DNA of 64,000 bases from Platycnemis pennipes (taxonomy: Eukaryota; Arthropoda; Insecta; Odonata; Platycnemididae): positions 74,818,645 to 74,882,644 of the forward strand of contig OW121853.1 in NCBI GenBank assembly GCA_933228895.1, read 5' to 3'. The number at the start of each line of letters is the position of its first letter. The first letter of the stretch is position 1. The translations under genes and the position numbers were made by a program. Below, piece by piece: positions 23,458-35,572 of the stretch. The notes beneath the pieces are model-generated. The model ran no database searches. It worked only from the letters and a program-made list of their open reading frames with translations, and was not told where the DNA came from.

Positions 23458-24060
23458 GTCTACATCTACGTAATACCCTGCGAGCCACCACGAGGGTGTG
23501 TGGCATGGGGTGAAGATTACCAAACATGAACTATTGACATGCATCTAGGAGATTTAATGGAGACATGCTAGATAATAGGGTCACATGCTGCTAGATGGTT
23601 AATATCTACGAAATAAGAAAGGAATTATTGGTTGTTATTATATGCATCATGCACTACACACTACTCGAACTATATTTCACCTACCTACCTATCCATAAGC
23701 TTCGCTACCTATTGTGCCTTCTTATGGTACGCGGGAAAAATTACATTTTAAATCTATCTCTCTAATCTTGTTAATCTGATCAAACCTAACATAGTACGCA
23801 GAGGTTCTTAATATATATCTAGCGTCATCTGTTAACAAATCGGTTTCGAATTTACCTAAAAGGTTTGAACAATTTTTAACCTGCGTTCTGATAGTAATTC
23901 CCATCCTAGTTCTTCTATTAAACTCGTAACACATATACAATTATCATAACAGCCTTTAACAAATCTAGCGGATCTCCTTTGCACACGCTCTAATTTTTGT
24001 ATCATACCTTCCTCGTATGGACCTCATATACTAGCGGCATATTCTAAATGCAATCATAGG
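23458..24060 (-). mobile_element. CR1-like LINE, divergent subfamily, antisense
   Basis: Same family but a different 3' UTR from the common type; the UTR shares 'catgctagataatag' with the copy at 41.6-42.0 kb. The coding remnant at 23940-23722 keeps the NNCSNLLGKFETDLLTDDAR-like region. The terminal hairpin block is present. Confidence 0.7.
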
Positions 24061-24299
24061 TGATAGTAAGTCGTTGGTGAAATCCACTGTTTTTTTTTAG
24101 CGTTTTCTTGGTAACTGTAGGTGAATTCTCACAGAATGTTTGCGTTGTCGTAGCCTGTAACTAAGGAGTTGCGACCCCATATTCACAGGACAAAAAATGC
24201 TTAAAATCCTCTACCCTACCTCTCCTGAAATATGTACATTTCCCCCGGAAACACCCTAGGTATATAAATTCTTCTTTTAAAGTATTTGGACGTGTTTAA

Positions 24300-24600
24300 A
24301 CATTCCAAGCCCTAATCCGACTTTTATGTATGAAGAGTAGGAGACAAGAGAGGTCTGATAAAATATTTGAGAAGGGTTCTGCACAACTTGATCGGTCATA
24401 TCTTGAGACATGATAGTCTGATGACGGCTGTCTTAGATGTAGAACTGAAAGGAAAGAATGGGAAAGGTACGCCTGGCATAAGATACATGGAACAAGTTTT
24501 GAAGGATGAGAAAGAGAAGAATTATGTTAATATTAATAGGTTAGCTGATAGAGTAATGGAGTGCAGAGCTATATCTAACCAGTCTTATTGCTGATTAATG
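24300..24600 (+). mobile_element. RTE-like LINE C-terminal fragment, sense
   Basis: The frame 24367-24594 ends the polyprotein: NLIGHILRHDSLMTAVLDVE, then GIRYMEQVLKDEKEKNYVNI and ISNQSYC, stop. This matches the other RTE-like tails here. No RT core. Pseudogene fragment. Confidence 0.75.
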
Positions 24601-25044
24601 TCGATAATCTTTGAATTTTTAATTCCTTTTAGTTTTACTTTACTTAGATTACTTATGCGTTGTGATTTGTTTGAAATTTTGTTGCCGTTATTTACTCATA
24701 AATATTTGTCTTCAGCGATGTTACTATCGAGGGTGTATCTTTTTGAGAGAAAACGTTGTGGATCGTTGTAGATATTACTATCAATCTTCTTTTTTAGGGC
24801 ACAATTGCATTATTTAGCAAGCAAATTAAATAAAAAATACTACGAAACGTATAATTAGGAGCGTTAATAATGCAAAAGTGTATAACGGCATAGTAATGCA
24901 TTAGTGTATAATTGAATACGGATGTAGTTATTCTTTCTGTTGAAGCAATAAACTAACTAACTAAATGTTAATATAACTTAAGAAAAGAAAACAATGAGTT
25001 GTCATGGAGGGCAAGTTTGTTTGTACAACACTTGCAATTCTCAA
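24601..25044. other. No gene seen
   Basis: AT-rich spacer up to the TTAA element; 'aactaactaa' microrepeat near 24955. Confidence 0.35.
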
Positions 25045-25176
25045 TTAAGGAGCTATGAATCCACGCAACAAAATCCCGTAAAAGTTATTTAATGAATACT
25101 AAATGCCGATTCAGAAAAATACCTATATGGAAATTCATCTTCAGGGTGATAACGCATACTCAATTATTGTATGAGT

Positions 25177-26559
25177 CAGTGGCGAAGCTGAAGGGTAGTC
25201 TGGGAGCCTGAGAATACCCAAAATGATTACAGTAAAACATATACTATTTTTTCAGCTCTGTCATGCATTTTATGTTGGCTAGAAAGCATAGGAAAAATAA
25301 ATATAGCCTATATTTCTGCACATTGCGTTGCGTTGAAGTGGTTTGAATGTTTTGGAGGCTTGGGAGTCTGGCTGCTGGTAGACTCCAAATGGCCGGATGG
25401 CGCATGCGCATACGCTTATTCGCCGCCGGACGCTTGCACCTAAAACTGCGTGATTCTTGCGCGCTGAGAGCCTAGACACTCGCGCCTAGTTCTCGCGCCC
25501 TTCCGAGTCTCAGCGAATGATCAAGAGATGGCGAGACGGAGGGAAATTAAGAGAGAGTGATTCTGTTTGAAACAGTTTCGCTGCATGTAAATTTTTTCTT
25601 CGTTTAGTGGTTGAAAAATAACAAGTCAACCTACGGCTAAAGGACTGAAGAACAACAACCATGGTGGACTAGACATGTTTCACTAATTCAGAAGGCTCGC
25701 TTTTCAAATAATTGGCACCTTCGTTGCCCATATGGCATCTCATTTTGAAGACTTCAATAACTTCTATTTTGCAGAATTACTGGATGAAAATCCTGCATAA
25801 AATACATCATTTCCCTCAGCGAAATTGAGTAGCCTAATAAAATGCACTCATTATTGAACAGTGAACAGCTAAAAAATGAACTCATTAATGTCTATTCCAA
25901 CGAGAGTAAACACTTGCCGGCACATTTGTTACTTAAATATTTTTTGGACAATGGCCTGGATAAAGTAGGTATATCAAGAAACTGTGGGAATCATAAGACT
26001 GATTCAGACACATCCTGTATCAACTGTATTGTCCGAAAGAAGTATGAGTACGTTGAAGACAGAGAGCACATTTTTAAGAAACTCATTGACGGACTCCAGC
26101 CTAAGCAATTTAAGCACCCTGGCGGTTGAAAAGGCTTTACTGAACAACCACTCGAGCGACGAAAGTTTCAAGGAACGCGTCATCGACACCTTTGCTCAAA
26201 GGAAAACCCGCCAAATGTATATGATAAACGGAAAACATTAAGGCAAATTACTTAGCCCCTCAAGTGCTGACCTCTGTGCATGGTTGGGTGCCAGAAAATT
26301 TATTTCAAATTAACAGTGGGGCGAGAGGTAAAGAAGTGAACAAGCATCTAGCGTTCTCTTCGTATGCAATGCATGTTAAAAAAAAACTAGATTTTAAAAA
26401 CCCACGGGATCAGAGGGTTATAACCCATTTAAATAGCCCGGTACACAACGTGTTAAGTCAACTGATTTTTGACAACTGGAATATTTGAGTCTCTGAAGCA
26501 GCAAATTAAGGGGCGGATGAGCTAGAATACCCACTTCGAATACCTTAGCTTCGCCACTG
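25177..26559 (+). mobile_element. hAT transposon, defective
   Basis: Inverted ends CAGTGGCGAAGCT and a perfect 8-bp duplication 'gtatgagt' (25169-25176 and 26560-26567) identify hAT. The body encodes a broken transposase tail. The 5' part is GC-rich with a GCGCATGCGCA palindrome (25400-25410), close to the NRF-1 consensus, probably in the element's own promoter. At 1.38 kb it is an internally deleted copy. Confidence 0.9.
25842..26241 (+). pseudogene. hAT transposase C-terminal dimerisation domain, frameshifted
   Basis: Two overlapping frames complement each other. 25842-26129 gives ELINVYSNES and LLLKYFLDNGLDKV. From about 25984 the second frame continues with IRLIQTHPVSTVLSERSMST, then LSNLSTLAVEKALLN and VIDTFAQRKTRQM. 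This order (LxxxPV.S..SERSxSTLK, then TFLRNSL, then AVEK) is the C-terminal hAT dimerisation region typical of zinc-finger-MYM-1-like transposases. A frameshift near 25980 breaks it, and the catalytic part is missing. Confidence 0.75.
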
Positions 26560-26988
26560 GTATGAGTATACTATCATATAGGACGTTGTAGTTACATTCC
26601 ATTTTTAAAAGCTCTTTTAATTCATTTTGACTTTGGAAAATGGCTGATGTGTTGTTCCCACGTTCAATTTCCCACAGTGAGAATACATGCTCATTCCTGC
26701 TATTATGTATTCTAATATGGGTTAAATATTTTCCTACTTAGTTTTAAACTATTCCCTTGCATGTAGCAGTCTTTGTTTTGAATTTTATTAATAATAATAT
26801 TTTGGAAAAATATTTGGCAACAATGACGCTGCTATTGCTGCTACCAATTGAAAGAATTAGCATTAATAATACCAGGTCAACAACCAATGAGAATATTTAA
26901 ATTACATAAAAATATAAGAAGGCCCTTGGTAAGGTATATTCCTAAATTAATTGTGTAAATAGGCTCGTAAGCACGTTCCGTCACAATA

Positions 26989-27811
26989 GGGTAGTTTCCT
27001 ATTATTTTTTTATTGTCTTGATCGAAAGTTTATAACCTCTGGAGTACGTGTTTTAAGGCGTTCGATTTTTAAATGACGTTAAGTATTTTTCCTCATTAAT
27101 TAAAGAGTGAAAAAAATCAATGGCGCGAAAACGCGACGGCAAACTATTGCATGCCGGTTAATCCTACGTGTGACGGCAAACTATTTCCTCTACCTGCCAC
27201 CAGGTGGTGCTACGGACGCTTCCAAATAGACGCCGCACTCAGTTAAAGCTTATGAACAAGTATTGGAGGCATATTTATTCCGTTAATTAATTATAATTAA
27301 CTTTTATTCATTTATTTAACATTACTTATGCAGTTGATTCATTTAAAATCTGTTAGTATTCCTTTCACAAGCATATCATGTAGTTCGCCTATCGCCGCAC
27401 GACCTTCACGCCATGCTTCGTCGTAGCAGAAGACACAGCGAGCAGGACGTCCTTGAGCCTATAAATTGACTAATAATACCATGGTTAACTGAGAATTCTT
27501 TTCCAACATTGATAGTTTTTACAGGTTAATACTAATATTCACTAGAGCTGAAAGGCCCTGAAATACAACGGTAAGTTCAGGAGACGAATTTTCCTATGCT
27601 TCGCAACGTAAACTACCTACCTGTTACGTCAGCTTGAAGGCAGCGCACCCCGCCATTTCAGAGCCTTTTCAAATGGCCTTAAAATTAACATTTAATTCTC
27701 TAGTAAACTGGGATTTCTCAATACAAACTTTTTGCGTAAATTAAATACATTTATGGCAGGGCACAAATCGCAATTAATGAAGTCTGTTTTCTTTGATGAA
27801 GGAAACTACCC
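26989..27811. mobile_element. Non-autonomous element with GGGTAGTTTCCT ends
   Basis: Inverted ends GGGTAGTTTCCT (12 bp perfect) with TA on both sides (26987-26988 and 27812-27813). It lies inside TTAA element copy 2. Comparison with copies 1 and 3 shows that about 30 bp of host sequence is missing on its left side. No open frame. A TA target would fit Tc1/mariner-type mobilisation, but this is tentative. Confidence 0.75.
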
Positions 27812-28174
27812 TAGCGCCGGTTTCATGTAACTAAGGGTTTTCTGCTTATTTTCGAGCAAACATTTATTAATATCAATGAAACAAGAGTGATAAGCCCAAA
27901 ACCTTTGAAATGATTAAGTATACATAATATTTTTTACTATAGTTTTTCGTCAAAACGGCATTTCTCCTTACACTAATAATCTGCGAATTTTACTGCAACA
28001 GCCATGCCTTGGCGTATAACCACGTATAAAGTTACTGATTGTCAACGTCTTTGTTCTTCAAATATATTATGAAACGGCCTCATTATTTTATTACCAATCG
28101 ATGGATGCGCCAAAAAGAGATGTCCGGAAATTTTCTCAAAAATCACTCTTCATATTTTGGTGGAGCCTACTTAA

Positions 28175-29299
28175 AAGAGATAGCAACAAGATTTGTCGCT
28201 AAAATAAATTAAATCTCTTTTTTATCGTTAATCTGTCTTTGAGTTGAGTTGTTCATTTAAGAAAATTCAATGCTTACGGATGAAAGACAACTGCTTTCTT
28301 TTTTCCGCAGTCGACGCCACCGGATGTGGTTTTTACTCATCGGGGATTTCAGGCACTTTCGATGTCTAATGGAATGCTTAAACACCAATATTTTCGTCCC
28401 CCCTATAGTTATGTGAATAAAAGCTGATCATTTACTGTCTTTGAACTTATGCTAGATAATAATGACCATTGGGGAAAAATATTTCATGGATAACAACATT
28501 TAAAAATTAATTGTTCAAGGAGAGGCACGGTTGCATTACAATGTGGTTTTTTTTAAATACTGGAAATGTTGTTATGGACATATATTTGAAAATTCGCTGA
28601 ATAACATAAGCTTAAGGTTTAACAAACATAGCATAACCTTTAACAAACTAATCAAAATATTTTAAGATTAAATCCAAAAATATTTTATGAGTTATAATTT
28701 TTTTTCGAAGTGGGTCGCTAACGACCCATTGGGCATTAATGGGTTAATCCTTTCGAATACGGTTTTATTCTAATTCCCATTAATTAAAACGTCCCATTTT
28801 CATCCCTCCTTCTCTCTCTCTCTCTCACTTTATCTAGTTCTCTCTCCTCGTGTATTTAATTCACTTCATTAGCTCAACTCGTATTTTCCTGAACCGCCCA
28901 CTAACCAAATCCTGCGAGGTTAACCTTTTTTGAGGTTTTCCTTTCGCTCAGAACGACTTCCCACCGCGATGCAGCTCTGTAAAGCTCGCGGATGCAAACG
29001 TTCCCTCCCGAGGGAGTCGTCCCTTCTATAATGAATTCGCATTTGCATACGATCCCTTTCCGTACCATCTCTCTCTCTCTACTCTCGCTGTACCGTGATG
29101 CATTGCAGTCTGGGGGCGCCGAGTGCGCCAATTTCCCCTTCCACTCCTTCCCTCCTCCCCATTTCCCCCCTCCCCAACCTCCCTCCAGGAACCCCTTATC
29201 TTCTCCCCCCCCACATATACATCTCTCAAAAGTTCCTCCCCTGCTAAATTTTTAATCGGATGGGCCGGGAATTTGAGAAAGGTGCGAGTCGGAGTCCTG
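28175..29299. other. No gene; CT-rich and simple-sequence patches
   Basis: A (CT)n run lies near 28809-28825 and a pyrimidine-rich stretch around 29120-29220. Overlapping ORFs near 28992-29255 reflect the CT bias. No domain. Confidence 0.4.
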
Positions 29300-29690
29300 G
29301 GGGTTGTGTTTGAAACCGTCGGGATTGCATCGAATAGGTAACCAAGTAGTCACGTGGTATAAACATGAATGGTGCGCAAATTTGGTGTGATAAAGCCGCT
29401 GAATACAGACTCATTTATTGTTTACCCTTGTGTTTTATTCATTCTGTGGACTCTATAGTCAACGCAGATGAGAAAACCTCAAGTGAAAACAATTAATGAT
29501 ATCGTAAAGAGTGACTTAGATACACTAATTTTGCAAAACATTTATGTTTGTACCAAGTGACACCTTGGTTACCTATTCGACACAATTCCGACGGTTTCAA
29601 ACGCAGTCCCCTGGGGGGGCTGTGTTTGAAACCGTCGGGATTATCTCTAATAGGTCACCAAGGAGTCACGTGGTATAAAAACGAATGCTT
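29300..29690. mobile_element. Foldback/MITE family H, inverted plus direct units
   Basis: Three related segments share 'gtgtttgaaaccgtcggga'. One is at 29305-29358 (sense), one inverted at 29562-29610, and one sense at 29617-29680 with 'cacgtggtataaa' repeated. The first two form a foldback; the third starts a second copy. The termini resemble the foldback at 35573-35702. No coding. Confidence 0.6.
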
Positions 29691-29824
29691 TGCAAATTTG
29701 GTGTGTTGAAACCGCTGATTGCAGCCTCCCTCTTTGTTTACACTTGTGTTATATCTCAACTGGGGGCTTTTAAGTTGGAATAGATGGCTCGGCTCCGCTT
29801 CCCAGCTAACAGAACTCTTTCAAC

Positions 29825-30180
29825 ACTTCAAGTTTTTTTTCCTAGTTTAACGTTGGTTTTGGCCTCTTCTCTCTTGATGCACACCGATATCTTAGTCTTC
29901 TTCTTCTTGCTCTTCAGCTGATATCTGACCATTGTCCTTTCCATGGTTGTTTGCATATTATTCAGATATCTGTCTCTGTCTCTGCTACGAGTGCTATGTC
30001 GTTAGTGAATCGCATCATGCTAATTTTTTCTACGTGGATATTCACTCCAAAAGACTTATTTTTGATTTAATTGATGGCTCTCTCGACGTAAACATCAAAA
30101 TAACGGGGGACAGCGCACAGCCTTGTCTCACTCCTTTCCTTATTCTTGCTACTTCACAGTTGGTTCCAGATTCAATCTGA
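29825..30180 (-). mobile_element. RTE-like LINE RT fragment
   Basis: The minus strand carries the region around the RT catalytic box in decayed form (MRFTNDIAL at about 30015-29990, where intact family members read FADD). An 'EWIY'-type linker and the QGCPLSP area lie upstream. Frame is broken. Confidence 0.65.
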
Positions 30181-30199
30181 CAAGTTGTACGCCAATAAA

Positions 30200-30980
30200 A
30201 AACGTTAATATCTAGACAATTTGTACGCCATTAAAGAAAAAATTATTATCCAAACAGTACCGCAAGGGATTACTCTAATATCCTAGCAGTTGCAATCCTG
30301 TTTTTAATATTTCCGATAAGTTTAAGGTTGATTAACCCTCGCTGTCTTAATGTCATTAGATAGAATTTCATATCGAACCTGAGATTTGTTAGCATTAGCA
30401 CTCCACTTGGCTCTGCTATATAATAATAACCCATGGGTCGGCAACGTATGACTCACGAGCCATATGTCGGTGGCTCTTTGTGTTCGTAAATGTTGCTCGG
30501 AAGTTAAATTTTTATTGGAAATTAAACTACCGTAGTTTCATTTGAATAGTGTTTTGGAGTTTGTAAACGAAACTAACATACCTAATTTAAGAAACTGATT
30601 TCGACTGGGAATCGCGTATCAAATAAAATTAATTTTTAAAAACAGTACATTATTAAATTTTCTTAGGTAATTCAAGTTCACTTCTCTTACAAAACTGACG
30701 AGAGTAATTTACAACATGCATATTGGTACAGGTTTTGTTAGGATTTACCTCTTGCCAGACATTGTCGAGTTGGCTAATACCAGCCATGTAAACTTGAACA
30801 CGTATTTTCAAACTGACGACTTTATTCTGCTTTGCACGAATCCATATGCCCAGAGTGAGCGATGGTTTGGTCTATTCGTACCGTAAGATAATATGGACTT
30901 ATTTATCCGTATTATATTGCAGACTGAATTCCTTGCGTCAGGTTGTCTTTAGATTTGCGTTTTCAGTTTCAGGAATAGTA
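30200..30980. other. No gene seen
   Basis: AT-rich; no ORF worth noting and no repeat relatives recognised. Confidence 0.35.
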
Positions 30981-30984
30981 TGAA

Positions 30985-31620
30985 GCAAGGAGGTTAAAAT
31001 GCACTGGAAGTGGTATTGCGGCCGATAAGAGAAGCAAGGTCAGCCATCATGGAAGGCACCGACCTACGGGCTTACTTCTCAGGATGATTGCGGATGAAGT
31101 TATATTTTTGCAAATATGAATGATGGAATACATTTTTCAAATTCTTCCAATAAACAGGAAAAAGTGACTAACAACGCAAGCACCCGCAGAATACGTAGTT
31201 TAAATAGGTTTAATTAGAACCAGTTTAAAGAATAGTACTAACTATAACGTAAGAGGAATAAAACGCATGAATATATCCGTTAAATAGCCATAGGAATTTG
31301 AACTGATCCCGCTGCGATGAATTTTTGGTACAATGGGGTCGTTTACCATGTATCTGTTATTGCCAAATCTGGTGAAGTTTATAAACTTAAAAATAATTAT
31401 ATTTTTACGATCATCCAACCACTACGTAGTTCTCGAGTTATTAGCGCTGTTGTCGGTGGGTGTTACCTTGAATGGCTCTTGCTAGAAGATTGATTTTTTT
31501 ACTAAAATTTAGCACCCGCAGTTTCTATAAGAGGCCGTACACAACACAATATTTTGTACGGAGTAGCAGGGGCCTATTATTTCCCAAGCACCCCCATGTC
31601 ACCCGTAGGTTAGCATGCCC
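30985..31620. repeat. Interspersed repeat X, copy 1
   Basis: Shares order and blocks with 47165-47705 and 57190-57832: 'ggatgaagt', 'ttggatga'-like core, then 'ttttgtacggagtag' and 'tcacccgtaggttagcatg'. It is interrupted by a MITE-G copy near 31331-31520. No coding; the superfamily is unknown. Confidence 0.55.
31331..31525. mobile_element. MITE-G, shortened copy
   Basis: Starts 'caatggggtcgtttaccatg', matching the right end of the copy at 7526-8067 in opposite orientation. It shares 'ctcgagttattagcgc'-like sequence inside. The far end is not defined. Confidence 0.5.
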
Positions 31621-31624
31621 CCTC

Positions 31625-32388
31625 CAGTGTATTCAAATCCATTAGGTTCAAACAAACTGCAGGGCACAAAAATGGCAGAGGGTGGATTCGTCGTGTCTTC
31701 CCCTCATAGAAAGGGGTGGGCACATTCGATGAGGCGGAGGGGGTGGGAGGTCGTCTTAAATCTTAAAGAAATGGAAGGCGCTTCTGAATAAACAATGCCT
31801 CGCTTTTTCCCAAGACTGCGACACTGGTCGTTTACGGGAGTGAGGGGTTGATCCCTGCGCCGGAATCCTCTTTACTTTGCATTTCAATAAAAAATTGACC
31901 TCCTTCAGCATATTCTCTCGAGACATTCTCAGGGCAGTGCGTCATCTTAACTCCCTCCCTTTTGAGGTCCACTATTCTTCCTATCTGGCCATCTCAGAAG
32001 GAGGCGGTTGTGACGTTGGAGGGAGCATCCAGAATTCTTAGAATATCCCAGATATTTGAATCGGGGTCTTCTAGATTTTTCCGCATGGGAAAACTCTCAT
32101 ACCTTTTTTTTTTTCTTTCCCCTTTCTGGAAGCGTTTCTTTGATGACGCAACTGCTCCTTTAGTGACGAGGGAAGTTCCTTTCTGATATTTTCTTTGCAT
32201 TCTATTTTTAAATAAACCCATCTTGGCGGAGGCATGCTCGTCACGTAGGTTGCAGAATGTGTATCGGACATTTTTTTTATTTTTCAAATCTTGCTGTCAT
32301 AAAGTTGGAGCATGATACAAGATTCCGTCTCCGTTTTTTCCATCCAGGAATTGATTTTTTAACCGACCCCTTCGCATCTTCGTTCTCT
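31625..32388. other. No gene seen
   Basis: ORFs of 63-97 codons on both strands near 31960-32448 lack domains; the 97-codon minus-strand frame is lysine/arginine-rich because of T runs. Confidence 0.4.
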
Positions 32389-32389
32389 C

Positions 32390-32465
32390 AACATCTATAT
32401 CTACCGAGTGTCATAAAATCCACCTCGAGTGTGTGTGGCAGGGGGTGAATAATGATCTGACATCC
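32390..32465 (-). mobile_element. CR1-like LINE antisense terminal fragment
   Basis: Tail-like 'catctatatctacc' followed by 'ccacctcgagtgtgtgtggc', the antisense hairpin block. Confidence 0.55.
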
Positions 32466-32513
32466 AGTACGAGCGATAAATCATTCGATAAATATTCATA
32501 ATCATCACCATCA

Positions 32514-32800
32514 TTTGTCAGCAATCCTGAGATTGGTTTGACGCTGCTATCCACTGAGTTCTTCTATCGTCTAATCTCTTCATATTCACGTATTCCTTTT
32601 CTTTCACATCCTTCATCACTTGTTCTAAATATCTCATATACCTTCCTTTGCCGTTCTTCCCATCCTCATGACCTTCAATGATAGTCTTCATCAGGCCATC
32701 ATGTCTCATGATTTATGTTGTTCCGTCTTCTTCTTAGGGTATTCAGAAGACTTGTCTTTTCTCCCACTCTTAAAAATTCCTCGTTACTTACTCGAGATAT
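32514..32800 (-). mobile_element. RTE-like LINE C-terminal fragment
   Basis: The minus-strand frame 32709-32518 reads MRHDGLMKTIIEGHEDGKNG, then RYMRYLEQVMKDVKEKEYVN, then TQWIAASNQSQDC, stop. This is the cleanest C terminus of this family in the window. Truncated 5'. Confidence 0.8.
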
Positions 32801-32934
32801 TTATTAATATATATATATATTATAAGAGAACAGAATAGGCAGCATAGGAAAGGGATAGGTAGGGGAAATATTTTAGAGTATTCTGTAGTGCATGATGCAT
32901 GTATTAACCCCTCAAATACTATAGATACTAACAA

Positions 32935-33052
32935 TCTAGTTGCATGAGACCCTTTGGTTCCTGCTTGCATGTTAGTAGTGCATGCTTGGTGACCTTCACC
33001 CCCTGCCACACACCCTAGCGGTGGCTTGCAGGGTATCGTGTAGATGTAGATG
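32935..33052 (+). mobile_element. CR1-like LINE 3' terminal fragment
   Basis: Sense hairpin block 'cctgccacaccctagcgg'-type followed by 'gtgtagatgtagatg'. Only the UTR end remains. Confidence 0.6.
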
Positions 33053-33059
33053 ATTAATG

Positions 33060-33885
33060 AATTGAAATATCAGTTGTCCACATATGTGGATAACTGCTGT
33101 GTGCAATGAAACGATTAGAAACTACGATGGAATATTGTGTTGCTAGTGATGTCCGTGCTAGTGATAAACGGATCAGGTCGCCAGCTCGGTTACGAACTGG
33201 CCTGGCTACCCAAAATTCTCCGCTTCAAATCCCGCCCAGGGCTTGAAATTTTCTTAAGATTAAATTCTTCGAATAAAATTAAATTTGAATAATCTGGCAT
33301 TATCTTGTAGAATAGAAACATACTTAGAAATAAAGAAAAATGCAGTTCAAATTCGTCTTATTGCTCACCCACACGTTTCTCATTTTCCTCTTCACCTCCT
33401 TCCCCCTCACCAAACTCCCTATATGTATAATGTTGTTGCACACTTCGTATGTTACCTGACGATGCTGTAAAATGCTAAACATAGGTCGTGTTAAATATTT
33501 TATCTATGGAAATATTGTATTTTATTTTTTCTAAGTCTTAGTATAGACGTTGTGGCATGTATCCTTTCCGTTAAAACATCTAAAACAAGTTATTGTTCCT
33601 CACAGTACCATGAGTGTTACCAATCTATGTGACTTTGTTAACCATTATTCCTTGTCTTATTTTGAGTAATATTTTTAACGTTTTTCAACAATTAATTAAC
33701 GTAAGAAACAGGTCCTAAATTTGTTTTTAAAAATTATTGTTACAATGTATTCAGTCAAGAATAAAATATCTAAATTAATAAGTAAATAACGTGAAAATCC
33801 GAGGAACGGTCTCGGAGTTATTTAGGTTTAAACTCGAGTCTACAAGATTTTGGAGCGGACAGTAGTTATGTGCTGTATTTCTGGC
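33060..33885. other. No gene; a SINE scrap
   Basis: A tRNA-like B box 'cgcttcaaatcccgcccag' (about 33220-33240) is the only recognisable element. The remainder is AT-rich without ORFs of note. A short palindrome 'tccacatatgtgga' lies near 33080. Confidence 0.4.
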
Positions 33886-33943
33886 GACCGACGCGTCGGT
33901 CTTTGTCTACCTACTATCGAAACGTCGCGACGTTTCGATAGTA
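33886..33943. repeat. Two perfect palindromes, 16 bp and 32 bp
   Basis: GACCGACGCGTCGGTC (33886-33901) is followed by a 32-bp perfect palindrome (33912-33943) centred on CGTCGCGACG and holding two opposed CGAAACGTC motifs. The CGAAACGTC half matches the GAA-ACGT unit of foldback element 1, so this may be a collapsed relative. Confidence 0.8.
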
Positions 33944-34257
33944 CGTTCCTCTAACTTCCATAGCACTGAGCGTGACTCTCTCGCTCTTAATTGTCGTCTT
34001 CAATTTGGGACGATGAACGATACATGAGTTCATAGTATGTAATGAAATAGTGAAATATTATGTCAAATCAATCTATTGTCCACCCCCCTCTTTTATAAAA
34101 TCATAATTCCCTATTTTTATTTTACGCATATTGAATTTATTAATTATTTACCCTTTTTTAAATATTTAAATTTATATTTTCGATTTATATCCTTCATTTT
34201 TTTGCATTTATGTAATATATTTAATGCATATTTGGATAAAAATGAAATTTATTACCT

Positions 34258-34779
34258 GTAATGGGATCATTTACCATATTTTTTATTGTCGAATCCGAAA
34301 AAGTATGTAAAATAAAAAGACCAAAGATAAATATAAGCAGCGAAATACTGATGTTTTTAACCCTGTAGCTTTAACAGCCTTTCGCCCAATCACAATGGGG
34401 GACACAGCTGTTAATGTAAATGGTTTTTAGGCTTCATGTGGGGTATTTCGATATAGGCATTGTAGAGTCAACTACATAGTAATTTGAGAAAAAGTATATA
34501 GACATAAGCACACGCCATCATGAATATAAAAATTACCTAGTTTTAGTTATTTTGGTTTATTTACAGGATGCGCAGACCATCTCCAAAAACTTCCCCTTTA
34601 GTTCTCCTGCCAAAACAGTCGTTAGTTGTGAGTCACCTTTTGCGTATTTCATTTTTTTAAATTATGAGCGAGAGGCTCTGTTAAAAGATTAATTTTTTCA
34701 CTCAAATTCATTTTTCGTTTCCATCTAACGATTTCGTGTATGAAAAAGCGATTTCGGTTCCGAACGAACACCCTCAATT
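34258..34779. mobile_element. MITE-G, reverse-oriented copy
   Basis: Left end 'aatgggatcatttaccat', right end 'gaacaccctcaatt'. The interior shares 'cgtttccatctaacgattt' with the copy at 7526 in reverse complement. Diverged at both ends. Confidence 0.55.
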
Positions 34780-34784
34780 TCTTG

Positions 34785-35572
34785 TATTCTACATTCAATT
34801 GATTGCGTGTGCTTTCGTTTCTGTTTTCATGTGCTCTTCTTCCTTAAATTGCGCAGTGTAATCAACGGAAATTGAATTTTATCACGATTACGTCTCCTCT
34901 CGGATAGGGGCACACCCAAATCCCTATATAACGTGGGAAGGAGATCCTTTGGACGGAAGCCAAATTTCTCCTTGCGGAACCCACCACCCTCGATTCGCCT
35001 TGACGTATTATGTATACACATCGCTATCTCTCGCGCTCCAGTGGGTCTGCAGATTCCATCTCGGTAGCTAGCCCTTCCCCATGAGGTGATTTAGGACTTC
35101 TTTCCTCCCCCTCCCCCCCCTCCACCGTTCTTCCTTTCTATGTCTCTTCGTGTGACGTCGCACCTCTCGCCTCTTTTGTTTCCCCCCCCGCTCCCCAAAA
35201 TTGAGAGGGGGGGAGGGGCATTGTTGATGATCATCGGATACCGTCGTCTTTCGGGTGAAAATTCCGAAATGTATTCGTTGATTTTTTTGAGTGGGAGTGG
35301 AACCTTAGGTATCAGGGAAATGGAACGGAACGATGGGAACGCGACAAAGGGGCCGGAGGCTCACAAAGGAAGCCGTGTGAGTTGGCCCTCAGGTTGTGAG
35401 ATGCCTCAAGGGATCGCCTCATCGAGAGGAGGGAGAAAAGGAACGAGAGGGGATTGATCTAGGGGAATGAAACCCTCGAGGGCAAATGAAAATAGGGTCC
35501 TGAAGGCACAACGTGGAATGTGTATTCAATAACAATGATTAATTTGTTTAGTCTTAATGTTTTTAGTGCCCT
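34785..35572. other. No gene; GC-richer patch
   Basis: ORFs of 64 (minus) and 105 codons (plus, 35140-35457) lie in C- and G-run-rich sequence and have no domain. Confidence 0.4.

Larger units (their letters stand above)
25049..28170. mobile_element. TTAA element, copy 2, split by two younger insertions
   Basis: Same family as 11148-12103, flanked by TTAA (25045-25048 and 28171-28174). A hAT element (25177-26559) and an 823-bp element (26989-27811) are nested inside. Removing both leaves about 0.9 kb that aligns with copy 1 apart from a roughly 30-bp gap next to the second insert. Confidence 0.85.
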
